From: a virus
Virus record (IMG/VR): IMGVR_UViG_3300032242_003209
Coordinates: 1-37,342 of that record
Length of the DNA stretch: 37,342 bases
Reading direction: 5' to 3' (one strand)
Part shown: positions 23,632-32,696 of the stretch, piece after piece
Position numbering within the stretch: position 1 is the first letter of the stretch
Layout of the letters: the number at the start of each line of letters is the position of its first letter
Program-made: the position numbers and the translations under genes
Notes under the pieces: model-generated
Database searches by the model: none
Seen by the model: the letters and a program-made list of their open reading frames with translations, nothing else
Told to the model about the DNA's origin: nothing

Positions 23632-24287
23632 TGAACAGTAAACTCGTAAGCAACTTCATAATTGGGACTTTCGTTACTCTGTACCTAATGGTGTCTGTAA
23701 TTTCAACGATTCACGTCATTGACTTCTTCACCCTCTCTAATCCAAATTGGTTAGCAGTAACGTTAGCAATTGCGTTTGAGGTAGGAGCTGCAGCATCGCT
23801 AGCATCCCTAATCACCCTTGATAAAATGAATAAGGGTATAGTCTGGTCGCTATTCATAATCTTAACTTTCATGCAAGCCATGGGAAATACTTACTATGCA
23901 TACACTCATTTGCAAGATTTTCAAGGATGGATTGAACTGTTTGGGTTATCAGACGAAGATTTAATATACCAGAAGAGAATCTTATCTTTGGTGAGCGGTG
24001 CAATTTTACCAATAGTGGCTTTAGGTTTTATTAAATCATTGGTCGATTACATCAAACCAGTAGCTCAAGGTCAATCTATCGAACAAGATTTACAGAGACC
24101 GGAGGAAGATCCGCTCGAAGAAATGACCGGACCTGAGATGCCAATTTTCTTTCAATCTGAAAGCGTAGAACCTTCTAATTTATCTGAGGAAAGTGTTACT
24201 GAACCTAAGGTAGATAATAAAAAGGAATCCACAGTACCGATCGATGCAGCCTTGGCTAGAGGAAGTAGAGTGACCTTTAATGGATAA
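23631..24287 (+). CDS. Four-helix membrane protein with acidic cytoplasmic tail
   Basis: A 218-residue integral membrane protein. Hydrophobic segments lie at about 7-31, 40-62, 69-91 and 116-136. A long acidic, Ser/Glu/Pro-rich tail (141-218) is probably cytoplasmic. The hydrophilic loop near 92-115 contains YTHLQDFQGWIELFGL. No enzyme motif is visible. Holin, transporter-like or host-remodelling roles are possible; four helices and a tail of this length are unusual for simple holins. Confidence 0.5.
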   Translation: MNSKLVSNFIIGTFVTLYLMVSVISTIHVIDFFTLSNPNWLAVTLAIAFEVGAAASLASLITLDKMNKGIVWSLFIILTFMQAMGNTYYAYTHLQDFQGWIELFGLSDEDLIYQKRILSLVSGAILPIVALGFIKSLVDYIKPVAQGQSIEQDLQRPEEDPLEEMTGPEMPIFFQSESVEPSNLSEESVTEPKVDNKKESTVPIDAALARGSRVTFNG

Positions 24288-24309
24288 CTTTAAAAATATT
24301 TAATGATAA

Positions 24310-24986
24310 ATGTCTTACATAACTTATCTAGATGATCCAACTGCCCAAAGAGTTAACAACTCATATACCTCATTGTGCTCAGGGAATCCAAGCAAGAAAT
24401 ATCTAAAATTGGTCGATAAGTGCCTTGTCATATTCAATAAGGTAAAAGTGAAGCCAGTTACTGTGCTCTTGAGAACTTGTTGTATCCAGTAGATTCCCAA
24501 CAGTTGATTGATTTTGAAATTTGTGCAGGAGAAACCTTATTAATATTCGACAATCAATTAGACAACATTCCACCTACCCAAATAGGAACCACCACTATAA
24601 ATTATCCGCTAGGCGGATTCGATTCAGAGTACTTTGAGGCTCTTGGGACAACTGGCTTTGAATACTACTACGTTCTTGCAAATGACCGAAACTACGCAAG
24701 GGGAGTTGTTTTATATCCAATGTATCCGCAGTCGGATAAGAACGGGGCTTCAATAAATCCGGCCAATAAATCTTGCGAAATAGTTATGACCGATAGAGCT
24801 TTAAACTCAATAACTCTACCTCTTTCTGAGGTATTTTCTCATTTCTCCAATCCTGAAACCCAAAACGCTAATAAGCTGATAAATAAGATAGAGATCCATA
24901 ATCCTAACCTGAATTTTAGCATTAAGGTTAAAGGCTTAGTGGTCTACGTAAAAAGTAACAGCGATCCAAACGATTGCGCTTGCTAA
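24310..24986 (+). CDS. Gene split by an apparent one-base shift (24310-24492 and 24441-24986)
   Basis: The first frame runs from ATG 24310 (SYITYLDDPTAQRV to LVDKCLVIFNK) and then degenerates to a stop at 24490-24492. A second frame is open from 24441 (GKSEASYCALENLLYPVDS) to 24986, with no ATG (a TTG at 24477 is the first candidate). Adding one base near 24438-24441 would give one product of about 225 residues, with CLVIFNK-GKSEASYCALEN reading smoothly. It may be a sequencing deletion, a true pseudogene, or a frameshift at the AAAA run 24444-24447. The protein is not recognised: beta-rich with a Cys pair at the end (NDCAC), perhaps structural. Confidence 0.5.
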
Positions 24987-25001
24987 AAAATAAATCTTAA
25001 A

Positions 25002-25340
25002 ATGCAGAATACGGTTTCAACCTTACTAAAAAATCACACGGATTCAAACAATTCGAATGATTATACTCCAAGATTCATAAATGCTTCTCCGAATGTATCA
25101 GCTAATGTGACAGGTAACGGATACTACACCGATACTTGGTACGGAATTCACAATCCTTCGGGTTCAGCAAGAACCGTAAAAATTTGGACTGTCGACCAAG
25201 GTTATCCAGTTGGAGGCGCCGGCGGCGCTAGCGTACGAATAAACGCTGGAGAAACTTTTTACACAACTCTAGCTAGGGTTGAAGTCGGTAGCGGGGTTAC
25301 AGTTGTGCTACTTGGAATTCAAACTAACTTCAGTAGATAA
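25002..25340 (+). CDS. Small beta-rich structural-type protein, 112 aa
   Basis: Residues 1-45 are Asn/Ser-rich. The rest forms a Gly-rich beta pattern (GYYTDTWYGIHNPSGSARTV, then VGGAGGASVRINAGETFYTT). No family is assigned, although the pattern resembles small phage decoration or tail-tip proteins. It sits 15 bases after the split gene, and the TAA ends one base before the next ATG, so the three genes are probably one transcript leading to the hub gene. Confidence 0.45.
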   Translation: MQNTVSTLLKNHTDSNNSNDYTPRFINASPNVSANVTGNGYYTDTWYGIHNPSGSARTVKIWTVDQGYPVGGAGGASVRINAGETFYTTLARVEVGSGVTVVLLGIQTNFSR

Positions 25341-25792
25341 TGACTCCGATCTTGACCTTTGGACAAAGACAACAGGCCATGAGAGGTTTACCTTTCTATG
25401 GACCAGGCGATTTTAATTTCGTCGCTTCGCGCAATAACTTTTCCAATGGAATATCGATCAAATTATTACCCCTAGCCGATCTATCAAGACCTCAAGATGT
25501 TGAAATAGACGAGTTCGATCAAGAACTTAAAGCGCTAAATAATGCATTCAAGGTGGGTTCTAGGCTCGGTGGAATAAAGATTAACTCAACTTATTCTGAC
25601 AAAAACGGGAATCCTGAACACATAATTGGTAGGTTCGAAAGTTTCAAGATCGATAGAAAACACGGGACCATTAGAGCTTTCATACAGGATGCAACTACGT
25701 TGAAATCAATTGAAGTTTATCCGGAAACTCTATCAAGGATTAGCGAGTCCAAATCGTATCTAGCGAAAACCTTCCTGGAATTCTTGATATAA
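25340..25792 (+). CDS. Hypothetical protein next to the baseplate hub gene, 150 aa
   Basis: Not recognised. It begins MTPILTFGQRQQAMRGLPFYGPGDFNF. A segment VEIDEFDQELKALNNAFKVGSRLGGIKIN follows, then a beta tail (IIGRFESFKIDRKHGTIRAFIQD). It overlaps the preceding stop by one base and ends 22 bases before the hub-like protein. The position makes a baseplate or tail-assembly role likely, by context only. Confidence 0.45.
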   Translation: MTPILTFGQRQQAMRGLPFYGPGDFNFVASRNNFSNGISIKLLPLADLSRPQDVEIDEFDQELKALNNAFKVGSRLGGIKINSTYSDKNGNPEHIIGRFESFKIDRKHGTIRAFIQDATTLKSIEVYPETLSRISESKSYLAKTFLEFLI

Positions 25793-25814
25793 TTTTTAAA
25801 AAAACCTCAAATTT

Positions 25815-26825
25815 ATGGAAGGCGAAAATGGTCTCCACGAAGAGAACGAGATGCTCTTGTTCTTGGACCAGGAAGACATAAAGTACGGTAAGAATTCCAA
25901 TCAGGATATTACTGAAAATCAATCACACCAATCATTAGGCCAAGCTAAAACTGCGACCGTTGATTCTACCATATCAGGCTCAAACGACGGGTATTGGAAA
26001 AGAGTTCCCCTTGAAAATTTACCTTCGACCGGTTTATTTTACGCGGAGGACACAGAGCTCACAATTAGAGCGGCTAGCGTATCTGAAATCAGACAGTGGT
26101 CAACTATCGACGAATCTGACATTCTTGACATTGACGACAAGTTAAATTTCATACTGGAAAAATGCGTGAGGCTTAAGCTTAGCGGAGGTAGATCTTGGTT
26201 AACTTGGAGAGATGTTCTTGAGGTTGATAGGCTCTATATCGTATTCCTAATTTATGAAATAACGTTTGCAAACGGGCAGAACGAACTGTATGCCAAGTTT
26301 GAATGCACCGGATCCTGTTCGGAAGACGGAGGATTTAAGGATTCTTTACAGATCAAAAGCTCTATGCTACAGATATTCGACTTGCCTTCCGAGATAATGA
26401 CATGGTACTCTCCGCAATATAGATGCTTCGAGGTGGTCTCAGATAAGCTAAACGAAACTTTTTATCTGTACATGCCAACAGTAGGGGTCATTGAAAGATT
26501 AAGAAAGAGAATCTCAGAAGTTAAGTCAAAGGGTCGCCAAGTAGATAAAGCTTTCGTTAAGGTGGTTCCTTACCTAATTCAGGACTGGTCGAAACTCGGC
26601 ACTACTGATTATGCAAACCTTCAATCTGACTCGTTCGGATGGCACATTAATAAATTCACGTTCATCACTAAGTTCTCCGAACTTTTAAAGAATTCACGAG
26701 AAACTAGCGTCACAGCTCTCTGTCCGAAATGCGGATCTAAACTAACCGCTCCGATTTTTTCGCAATACAGCTTCACTATCAAAGATCTTTTCCTTATTTC
26801 AGGTAGACTTGATGAGCTTGTTTGA
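25815..26825 (+). CDS. Baseplate hub assembly protein, T4 gp26/gp51-like
   Basis: A 336-residue protein. After an acidic disordered N-terminus (1-60) comes the conserved pattern of T4-type hub proteins: RVPLENLPSTGLFYAEDTEL, then IRAASVSEIRQWSTIDESDI and KLNFILEKCVRLK. LTWRDVLEVDRLYIVFLIYEITF and a CTGSCSEDGG pair follow. CPKCGSKL near the C-terminus supplies the second Cys pair, so a four-Cys zinc site is likely. The central segment parallels other hub proteins of the T4_baseplate family (about 200 residues), with an extended N-terminus. A 56-residue ORF overlaps its end. The assignment is from pattern memory and is moderate. Confidence 0.5.
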   Translation: MEGENGLHEENEMLLFLDQEDIKYGKNSNQDITENQSHQSLGQAKTATVDSTISGSNDGYWKRVPLENLPSTGLFYAEDTELTIRAASVSEIRQWSTIDESDILDIDDKLNFILEKCVRLKLSGGRSWLTWRDVLEVDRLYIVFLIYEITFANGQNELYAKFECTGSCSEDGGFKDSLQIKSSMLQIFDLPSEIMTWYSPQYRCFEVVSDKLNETFYLYMPTVGVIERLRKRISEVKSKGRQVDKAFVKVVPYLIQDWSKLGTTDYANLQSDSFGWHINKFTFITKFSELLKNSRETSVTALCPKCGSKLTAPIFSQYSFTIKDLFLISGRLDELV

Positions 26826-26982
26826 GACAAACCGTCTCTTGGCAGTGAAGCTGAATCAATCCTTTAATTCTTTGTATGAATTACCGATGTATGAATACCT
26901 AAGTTATGTTAAGATGCTAACTTCTGAATCAGGGGCAAACTCTCAGGAAACATTTGAAATTCAACCTAAGATTACTGATTAG
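26812..26982 (+). CDS. Small 56-aa ORF overlapping the hub gene end
   Basis: An ATG at 26812 opens a 56-codon frame ending with TAG at 26982, overlapping the last 14 bases of the hub-like gene. The product begins MSLFETNRLLAVKLNQSFNS and continues LYELPMYEYLSYVKML, with an acidic helical end. This helix plus Tyr-rich motif is not random-looking, and short proteins follow hub genes in other T4-like phages. No family is assigned. Confidence 0.45.
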   Translation: MSLFETNRLLAVKLNQSFNSLYELPMYEYLSYVKMLTSESGANSQETFEIQPKITD

Positions 26983-27001
26983 TGATTATTATGTTTTCTT
27001 A

Positions 27002-27009
27002 AATAAATA
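27002..27009 (+). promoter_or_regulatory. Late-promoter-like motif AATAAATA
   Basis: AATAAATA followed by ATAG ends 16 bases before the ATG at 27026. It opens the unit of the Asn/Ser-rich protein. Confidence 0.3.
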
Positions 27010-27025
27010 ATAGAAACTGCTCGCC

Positions 27026-28105
27026 ATGGAAAATACTCAATCACAACCTTCACCCGATGAAATCTTAGTAGCTGCAATTGATAGGCAACCTGGTGAATTA
27101 AGGCCAATTACCGGTGATTCAATTCTACAGGTCGAATCGAACAAGCCTGTGCAGGATGAAATAAGCTCAAGTTTAAAAAATTCTCAGATTGACTCTGATG
27201 CAATCTCAAATGCCTTAAAGGGAGATTCGCTAGCAGGCCAAGTAAACTCATATTATTCAACAACAAATAATACTTACGTTAATAACTTCTACAATTCTAA
27301 TTCGGCAGTTAACAGCTCTTCCGTGTTGGGAGCTGAGAGCAAAACTAACATAAACAATAGAGAATCTACCGATTCGATAGCGTCAATTCGAAACGAGTCA
27401 GCTGTCATAAATTCGAAGCTGGCAACCAAAAATGAAGGTAACCTATTAGTCGATCAAACTAGGGTCGTAACCTCTAACTTTAAGAATTTAGTTAACAAGA
27501 TAATTCCAGCGCTAGAGACTATCATATCTGCTGTATCAGCTGAGAAAAAATCACCTAATTCCAAGTCGGCTGATAAAACTCAAACTCAATCATCTAATTC
27601 GATCAGTAACGTTGATAAAAGTTTAAACGAATATGAAAAATCTGAAATCAACTTTTCTGAAGCTGTTAATCAATTGTTTAATGAGCAGTCCAAGTCGACT
27701 AAAACCGGCTCAACCTCAACGGATGAGGCAGTTTCAGTTAAGAGTAAGCAATTAATTGAGTCAAGCACGGTCAACCGGTTGACCCAACCTGATACGTCAT
27801 TGCAGCGAAGCGTAACTCAATTGACTCAAGCTTTACCGAATTCGATTAACAATTTAAGCACAATAATGAGCGCATCAACCTCAAAGAATAACTCCAGTCA
27901 ATCAATTATAAATGAGGGAAACAAGTTGGACCAGAGCACAAACACGATAATTAATCAAAATCAACAAAATCAGCCCCAGGCTCAACCATCTCCGACTAAA
28001 CCTGAAAAAGTCGAGCAGTCAAGTCAAATGAGCGATTTTTACCTTCAAGCCATCTACTCCGCCCTAATGTCAGGTAAAGTAAAGGTTAAACTTGAATATT
28101 CATAA
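27026..28105 (+). CDS. Asn/Ser/Gln-rich, mostly disordered phage protein
   Basis: A 359-residue protein of low complexity, rich in Ser, Asn, Gln and Lys, with long polar stretches (YYSTTNNTYVNNFYNSN; NQNQQNQPQAQPSPTKPEK). A helical segment at about 145-175 (TRVVTSNFKNLVNKIIPALE) and the C-terminal SDFYLQAIYSALMSGKVKVKLEYS are the only structured-looking parts. No signal peptide is visible. It lies between hub-like and membrane genes and may be a virion or scaffold-type protein; function is unknown. Confidence 0.5.
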   Translation: MENTQSQPSPDEILVAAIDRQPGELRPITGDSILQVESNKPVQDEISSSLKNSQIDSDAISNALKGDSLAGQVNSYYSTTNNTYVNNFYNSNSAVNSSSVLGAESKTNINNRESTDSIASIRNESAVINSKLATKNEGNLLVDQTRVVTSNFKNLVNKIIPALETIISAVSAEKKSPNSKSADKTQTQSSNSISNVDKSLNEYEKSEINFSEAVNQLFNEQSKSTKTGSTSTDEAVSVKSKQLIESSTVNRLTQPDTSLQRSVTQLTQALPNSINNLSTIMSASTSKNNSSQSIINEGNKLDQSTNTIINQNQQNQPQAQPSPTKPEKVEQSSQMSDFYLQAIYSALMSGKVKVKLEYS

Positions 28106-28107
28106 TA

Positions 28108-28344
28108 ATGAAATACTTTGAAGAAATAAAACAGGTCGTATCTGAATACGATAAAATAAATGCAGGCTTAGCTGAACTTGAAAGACTCACAGTTCTGCTT
28201 CAAGAACGATCATCCGAACTTAATAAAGCTCTTGCCGATAATCGAGCAAATGAAAAAGCTTTAATAGATAAAATAGTATCTGAGACTGGAGAATCTCCAG
28301 ATTATCACAAAATTATGACAATGCTAAATGCAGGAAACAACTAA
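28108..28344 (+). CDS. Small coiled-coil protein, 78 aa
   Basis: Almost entirely a heptad-patterned helix (EEIKQVVSEYDKINAGLAEL, then ERSSELNKALADNRANEKAL), with a short tail. It starts two bases after the preceding stop and overlaps the next membrane gene by 17 bases. It could be a spanin partner, an adaptor or a tail chaperone; nothing more specific is visible. Confidence 0.45.
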   Translation: MKYFEEIKQVVSEYDKINAGLAELERLTVLLQERSSELNKALADNRANEKALIDKIVSETGESPDYHKIMTMLNAGNN

Positions 28345-28975
28345 AACTAACCCATTTTTTGACTTTAAAATAATCGTCATACTCGGGCTAATCATTGCGA
28401 TCTTAATAATGAGATCATGTAAAGGAACACGTAATTCGGGTGATCTAGTTAAACCTGTAATAACTGTGGACGGCAAAAAATACAAGGTCCTAAAACAAAA
28501 GGTTGACACATTTATGACAACTCGCGACTCTATAGTTTATCGTAAGGGTAAGGACATTTATCATGAGACCGTAATTCACGATAGGATTCCGACGAATGCA
28601 GACACGATCGCGATCATAGATGACTACTTTAATAAACGAATCTACCATGATACGTTAAAGCTGGCCGATTCAATCGGAACTGTCACAATCGCTGACTCAA
28701 TATCGCAAAACCGATTAATTGGCCGAGTTTGGCACGCTAAAGTTCATAAGTACGTAATTAATAACACCACCATCGTTAAGGACTTACCTAAGTCACAATT
28801 ATATTTTGGTTTAAACATGGGATTTGATAAAACTAGCGTAGTTAATTACGCAGGACCGGCTCTTTTGCTGAAAACCAAAGCAGATCATGTCTATTCAGTT
28901 GGAGTCGGATATTCGTCCGATAAAACGATCAGCATTCAGGGAGGAATCTACTGGAAAATAAAACTAAAGGATTAA
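28328..28975 (+). CDS. Membrane-anchored protein with periplasmic domain
   Basis: 215 residues. Residues 12-29 form one N-terminal membrane anchor (DFKIIVILGLIIAILIM), directly followed by Arg-Ser-Cys31-Lys. The rest is a beta-rich exported-looking domain (PVITVDGKKYKVLKQKVDTF, then DSIVYRKGKDIYHETV and the C-terminal YFGLNMGFDKTS). Anchored proteins of this layout are common in Bacteroidetes phages, and some may be spanin-like, but no diagnostic motif is present. It shares coupling with the small coiled-coil gene before it. Confidence 0.5.
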   Translation: MQETTKTNPFFDFKIIVILGLIIAILIMRSCKGTRNSGDLVKPVITVDGKKYKVLKQKVDTFMTTRDSIVYRKGKDIYHETVIHDRIPTNADTIAIIDDYFNKRIYHDTLKLADSIGTVTIADSISQNRLIGRVWHAKVHKYVINNTTIVKDLPKSQLYFGLNMGFDKTSVVNYAGPALLLKTKADHVYSVGVGYSSDKTISIQGGIYWKIKLKD

Positions 28976-28979
28976 TTTA

Positions 28980-31076
28980 ATGACTTCAAGGTTCGTAGCT
29001 TTATCGGATTATTGCGTTTTAGAGTTCATGCTGACTCCACTGGGCGATCCGGCTCCTCAAATACTAAATACTAGCTTCTTTTTAATCAAAAACCAGAATG
29101 TTGATGCATATCAAGTGTTTAACACGGACTCGTACACAACGGTCACTAGAAATACTAGAGATCTAAGCGTCATTCCAATAGGAGGATCCAGATTAATTAA
29201 GGATAGCATCGACAAGGTTCCAATCTATTCTGAGTACGATGCAAGTATCACACAATCAGTAGTTGACCCAACTCTAAGTAGTTTTTTGATAATGGACACG
29301 ATGAGGTTCCATTTTGCATCGGGTTTTAACTTCACCGAGGTTAGCAACATCGTATTGGGAGCAAGGCAGAAAATGAATAACTTGAGCCAAGTTCAATTGG
29401 CTAGCGTTTTAATTACGGCTGAGACTGCTAGCAGCCTACTCATCTTTAATAATAAACCTCTGTACTTAGCGAATACGGTTTACGACAAGTACGTCGACAT
29501 TAAGATTCCATCGTTAGCTCACATTGACCAAGACTTCATCCAATTCGGATCAACGTCATTTGAGGCTGCGATAACTAACAATGTAGGTTTCATTAAGGAC
29601 TCTCCAATAACAGTTTCATTGACTGAAGCTAATTATGAAGAGTACAATGCACCAAACGGTGAAAAGTATGAAATGTACAGGGTCGTTAATTATTTTGAGG
29701 GATCAGTACCTCAAGTTAACCAATTTGAAGGTCTAGGTTCAGTCATTCAAGAAGCGCCAGACGGCGACTACCTCCAATTTTTTGCTACTTGGAATAATGC
29801 ATTTCCGGACGGTTTAATTGCGTCGCTTAACGAACTGGGCGCAAATAATGATTGGCTACTAATTCACCAATTACAGGTTTATGAACAAATAGGCAGTTCC
29901 TTTGTGCCTTCCGGTAATCTTACGATCTACCAAGAAGATGCATTTGATTCTCCGATGTCGTATAGACCAATTCTTAAGGAGGCCGGTTCGGCCGTATCAA
30001 TGTCAATAGATCACACAGTTAGATTATTGAATCGTGCGACCGGCGACCAGGTGATACGAACTGGGTCGCTGTCGATATGGAACCCAAATAAGTACGGCAA
30101 GCACCTACTTAAGATAGAATTAGCAGATTTACCTCAGTCACTTAAGGTTTACAATAAAATAGTGCAAAAGAGCATTGAAACGTCAAACCTATTCACCGGA
30201 ATTAAGCTGCCGCAGGCTGCCGCTTCCGCTTCTCAAATAGTCACTCAAATTAAAGAAGTAAAGGTTGGAGTTCCAACGTTTCATAAACAAGCAAACATTA
30301 GGCTAAGTCAAAAGAACGCTCTGTTAAAATCGACTGATGGTTCTTCTGAGCTTATTTTCGGTCAGGGTGAACTAGTCGTCCCAATAGACCCAACTGATAA
30401 CTTCATTAGGCTCAACGTATATGAAGCTGATTCGGCTGATCCTAGCAAACAACTAGCTGCTAACTTAAACACAAATTCAACGTTTACTCTTAACTTTGGA
30501 AAGAATTCAACTTTAACTTATAATTCGCTAACTGATCCAGCTTATGAGAATCCAAGCACGGGCCAAATAGCTTTCAGAATACCTAAGGAACAGTCGAAGA
30601 AGATTCTTGAGCTAACTGATCAATTGATGTACATCTGTCTCATAGCTGAGGACGGTTCTGAAACGTTAATGTACTCAGGTCAATGGATGCCGTCTTCGGA
30701 GTACGCAACCGTACTAAAGGCTGCCGATGCGGCAAAAACTGCACTACTTAATGATCCTCAGGCAACAATTTCAAGTCTAACCGATAAGATTTCTCAACTT
30801 GAAAAGACGAACGCTGAACTAATTGCCAAATTAAATTCACAAAAGGTCGGAGGGGTCATTAGCAATTCAACCGGTCAATTTGAAATTAGAAAGGAGACCT
30901 TTCAGAATATAAACGTGATTTCTAGCCAACAGGCTGCAACTGAGGTTTCAGTCACCGTGAATAATGGAGTCGTTCCAGCTAAAACCATTCAATCGGACTA
31001 CACAGCTGAAACAACTAGAAGAGCCTATTCTGGATCTCCTATCCAAACGGTCGACACGCTTAGCGGCACTCTCTAA
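28980..31076 (+). CDS. Large putative virion structural protein, 698 aa
   Basis: A soluble beta-rich protein starting four bases after the previous stop (ATG at 28980). It shows no signal peptide, enzyme motif or membrane segment. Residues 1-330 are a mixed beta domain (RFVALSDYCVLEFMLTPLGD, then MDTMRFHFASGFNF). Residues 330-590 continue beta-rich (SMSIDHTVRLLNRATGDQV, then IRTGSLSIWNPNKYG). A coiled coil lies at about 595-625 (ISSLTDKISQLEKTNAELIA), followed by a C-terminal polar tail. Length, position and composition suggest a structural protein of the neck, baseplate or head. I cannot assign it. Confidence 0.5.
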   Translation: MTSRFVALSDYCVLEFMLTPLGDPAPQILNTSFFLIKNQNVDAYQVFNTDSYTTVTRNTRDLSVIPIGGSRLIKDSIDKVPIYSEYDASITQSVVDPTLSSFLIMDTMRFHFASGFNFTEVSNIVLGARQKMNNLSQVQLASVLITAETASSLLIFNNKPLYLANTVYDKYVDIKIPSLAHIDQDFIQFGSTSFEAAITNNVGFIKDSPITVSLTEANYEEYNAPNGEKYEMYRVVNYFEGSVPQVNQFEGLGSVIQEAPDGDYLQFFATWNNAFPDGLIASLNELGANNDWLLIHQLQVYEQIGSSFVPSGNLTIYQEDAFDSPMSYRPILKEAGSAVSMSIDHTVRLLNRATGDQVIRTGSLSIWNPNKYGKHLLKIELADLPQSLKVYNKIVQKSIETSNLFTGIKLPQAAASASQIVTQIKEVKVGVPTFHKQANIRLSQKNALLKSTDGSSELIFGQGELVVPIDPTDNFIRLNVYEADSADPSKQLAANLNTNSTFTLNFGKNSTLTYNSLTDPAYENPSTGQIAFRIPKEQSKKILELTDQLMYICLIAEDGSETLMYSGQWMPSSEYATVLKAADAAKTALLNDPQATISSLTDKISQLEKTNAELIAKLNSQKVGGVISNSTGQFEIRKETFQNINVISSQQAATEVSVTVNNGVVPAKTIQSDYTAETTRRAYSGSPIQTVDTLSGTL

Positions 31077-31079
31077 TAT

Positions 31080-31087
31080 GATAAATA
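31080..31087 (+). promoter_or_regulatory. Late-promoter-like motif GATAAATA (first of three)
   Basis: Part of a cluster of three motifs in the 81-base gap before the gene at 31158. This one begins just after the upstream stop codon. Confidence 0.25.
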
Positions 31088-31101
31088 ATAACCGACTAAC
31101 A

Positions 31102-31109
31102 GATAAATA
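31102..31109 (+). promoter_or_regulatory. Late-promoter-like motif GATAAATA (second of three)
   Basis: The second motif in the gap, 22 bases after the first start. It may be a decoy or an extra start site. Confidence 0.25.
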
Positions 31110-31129
31110 AACTCAACGGGTAAAACTGA

Positions 31130-31137
31130 TATAAATA
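31130..31137 (+). promoter_or_regulatory. Candidate late promoter, exact TATAAATA (third of three)
   Basis: Exact octamer 20 bases before the ATG at 31158, the best-placed of the three. Confidence 0.45.
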
Positions 31138-31157
31138 ATAAAAAAGACAAACGTTGC

Positions 31158-32696
31158 ATGAACGGTCTCATAAAAGAACTAACTACCGAGCTCAAAAACA
31201 ATACGAGCATCAATTCTAGCTTAGCCGCTAGGGTCGTTTTAGACTCAATTAACAATTCTTTACTGTTAGGAGTTCCAGCCGGCCAAATACTAGAAAATTC
31301 ATTAACCACCCTGGATCAATTTGCTACAGAATTGGTGAATGAAAATCTTAAAGAAGTCGTTGCTAACTTCAAGAAATTAGCGAGCAAACCGACCAAGAGC
31401 CTTGAAAACATGGCAAAGGAAGCAGGTCTTTCAATTAAGATTAACTCGATTAAAGAGAGTGAGCTCTATGCAGACCCTGTAGTTAAGCATACAATCGCTA
31501 GATTAGAAGAAGCAGTTTCATCAATGCCTGAATTTAGAGCAATTGGGTTCGTTTACGATGGGCTTTCTAAGTTCGCTTATGATAAGACCGTGTCAAATGT
31601 ACTTGAATCAATCGTAAGCTACGTCGATGCAAATCGTGCAAAATTGGAAATTATGAATTCTATTTTTGAAATGAGAATGATAGGACCGGTTGTTTATCGA
31701 GGAGCTTGTGACGTGCTAGAATCAGCTTTACTTGATGATATTACGACAGCCGATTCTCTAAAGATGAAGTTAAGAACTTATAATAATTTACCAATCGTAA
31801 GTCGTTTGATTAATACGATCAGCATGTACGAAGCAAAGGAGACCGGTAAGTTTAACATTGGTATCGGTAATGGTGACGCTCAAGTTAAACCAATCATTGC
31901 ACCATTCTATAAAGTGTCAGAAAGTGACGCATTGATCTATGTTGATAATAAATTCATTAGAATTTCAGAAGATGCAGATCCATCTCAGATCACCCCAAAA
32001 ACAGCATCTGAATTTCCAGAATTCTTTGCAGTCTGCGAATCGTTCGCTGCATTAGGTTTCACTCAAAACGGATCAGACCTAATTGCTAACTGTAGAAATC
32101 TTTCAATTGCATTCGGGGTCAACGAAAATGGTACGCTTAACCTAAAGATAAACAGTAAGATAGTTGAAGACCTATCGGCAGTTAAGTTAACTGAAATTTT
32201 CCTAATGGAAACTGTTGAGATTCGTTCGTATCTAAGCAAAATATTCGACAATCTTGATTTAATCGTTAATGTTGAATTCGGTAGAACCATAATAAACGAA
32301 AGATTAGGTAGAGACTCAATAGTTCTTAACCTTGGTGAAGATATTTTTGTGTTTGAAAAGCTTGGTCAAACAAGACTAGTTAAGAAGATGAAAGGCTTAA
32401 CATTCCATAATTACGTGATGGAAAATTTCAAATACGACGTTAGTGAGCTCTATTCAATCCAGTTGGAAGAAAAGGATTCTAAAATCAAAGCGCTAGATTC
32501 TGAAAAAGCGATAATTGAGTCAAACCTTGAAAAGTTAGAAAAGTCAATCGCCCAAATTAAAGAAGCGTTAAAGGATTCCACCATTTCTGTCGAGTATCAG
32601 GAGAAACTAAACGAGCTTAAACTTTCTATCGAAAAGAACGTCAATGCATTAAAAAGCCAATACATTCTAATCGATCAGTCCAAAAAAAAAGCCTAA
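31158..32696 (+). CDS. Putative structural protein, 512 aa, ending in an A9 run
   Basis: Not recognised. The N-terminal 130 residues are helical (LIKELTTELKNNTSINSSLA, then LEKMA-like segments). Residues 250-420 are mixed (DALIYVDNKFIRISEDADPS, then GEDIFVFEKLGQTRLVKKMK). The C-terminal 80 residues are a long coiled coil (QLEEKDSKIKALDSEKAII, then EKLNELKLSIEKNVNALKSQ). It ends QSKKKA at a TAA (32694-32696) directly after nine A residues (32682-32690). The following frame has no ATG and may be joined by -1 frameshifting to give about 613 residues. Its position in the structural cluster suggests a virion or scaffold role. Confidence 0.5.
   Translation: MNGLIKELTTELKNNTSINSSLAARVVLDSINNSLLLGVPAGQILENSLTTLDQFATELVNENLKEVVANFKKLASKPTKSLENMAKEAGLSIKINSIKESELYADPVVKHTIARLEEAVSSMPEFRAIGFVYDGLSKFAYDKTVSNVLESIVSYVDANRAKLEIMNSIFEMRMIGPVVYRGACDVLESALLDDITTADSLKMKLRTYNNLPIVSRLINTISMYEAKETGKFNIGIGNGDAQVKPIIAPFYKVSESDALIYVDNKFIRISEDADPSQITPKTASEFPEFFAVCESFAALGFTQNGSDLIANCRNLSIAFGVNENGTLNLKINSKIVEDLSAVKLTEIFLMETVEIRSYLSKIFDNLDLIVNVEFGRTIINERLGRDSIVLNLGEDIFVFEKLGQTRLVKKMKGLTFHNYVMENFKYDVSELYSIQLEEKDSKIKALDSEKAIIESNLEKLEKSIAQIKEALKDSTISVEYQEKLNELKLSIEKNVNALKSQYILIDQSKKKA

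Noticed and set aside
24310-24492. Stand-alone 60-residue protein
   Set aside because: Its last 15 residues look out of frame, whereas the continuing frame reads well into the next segment.
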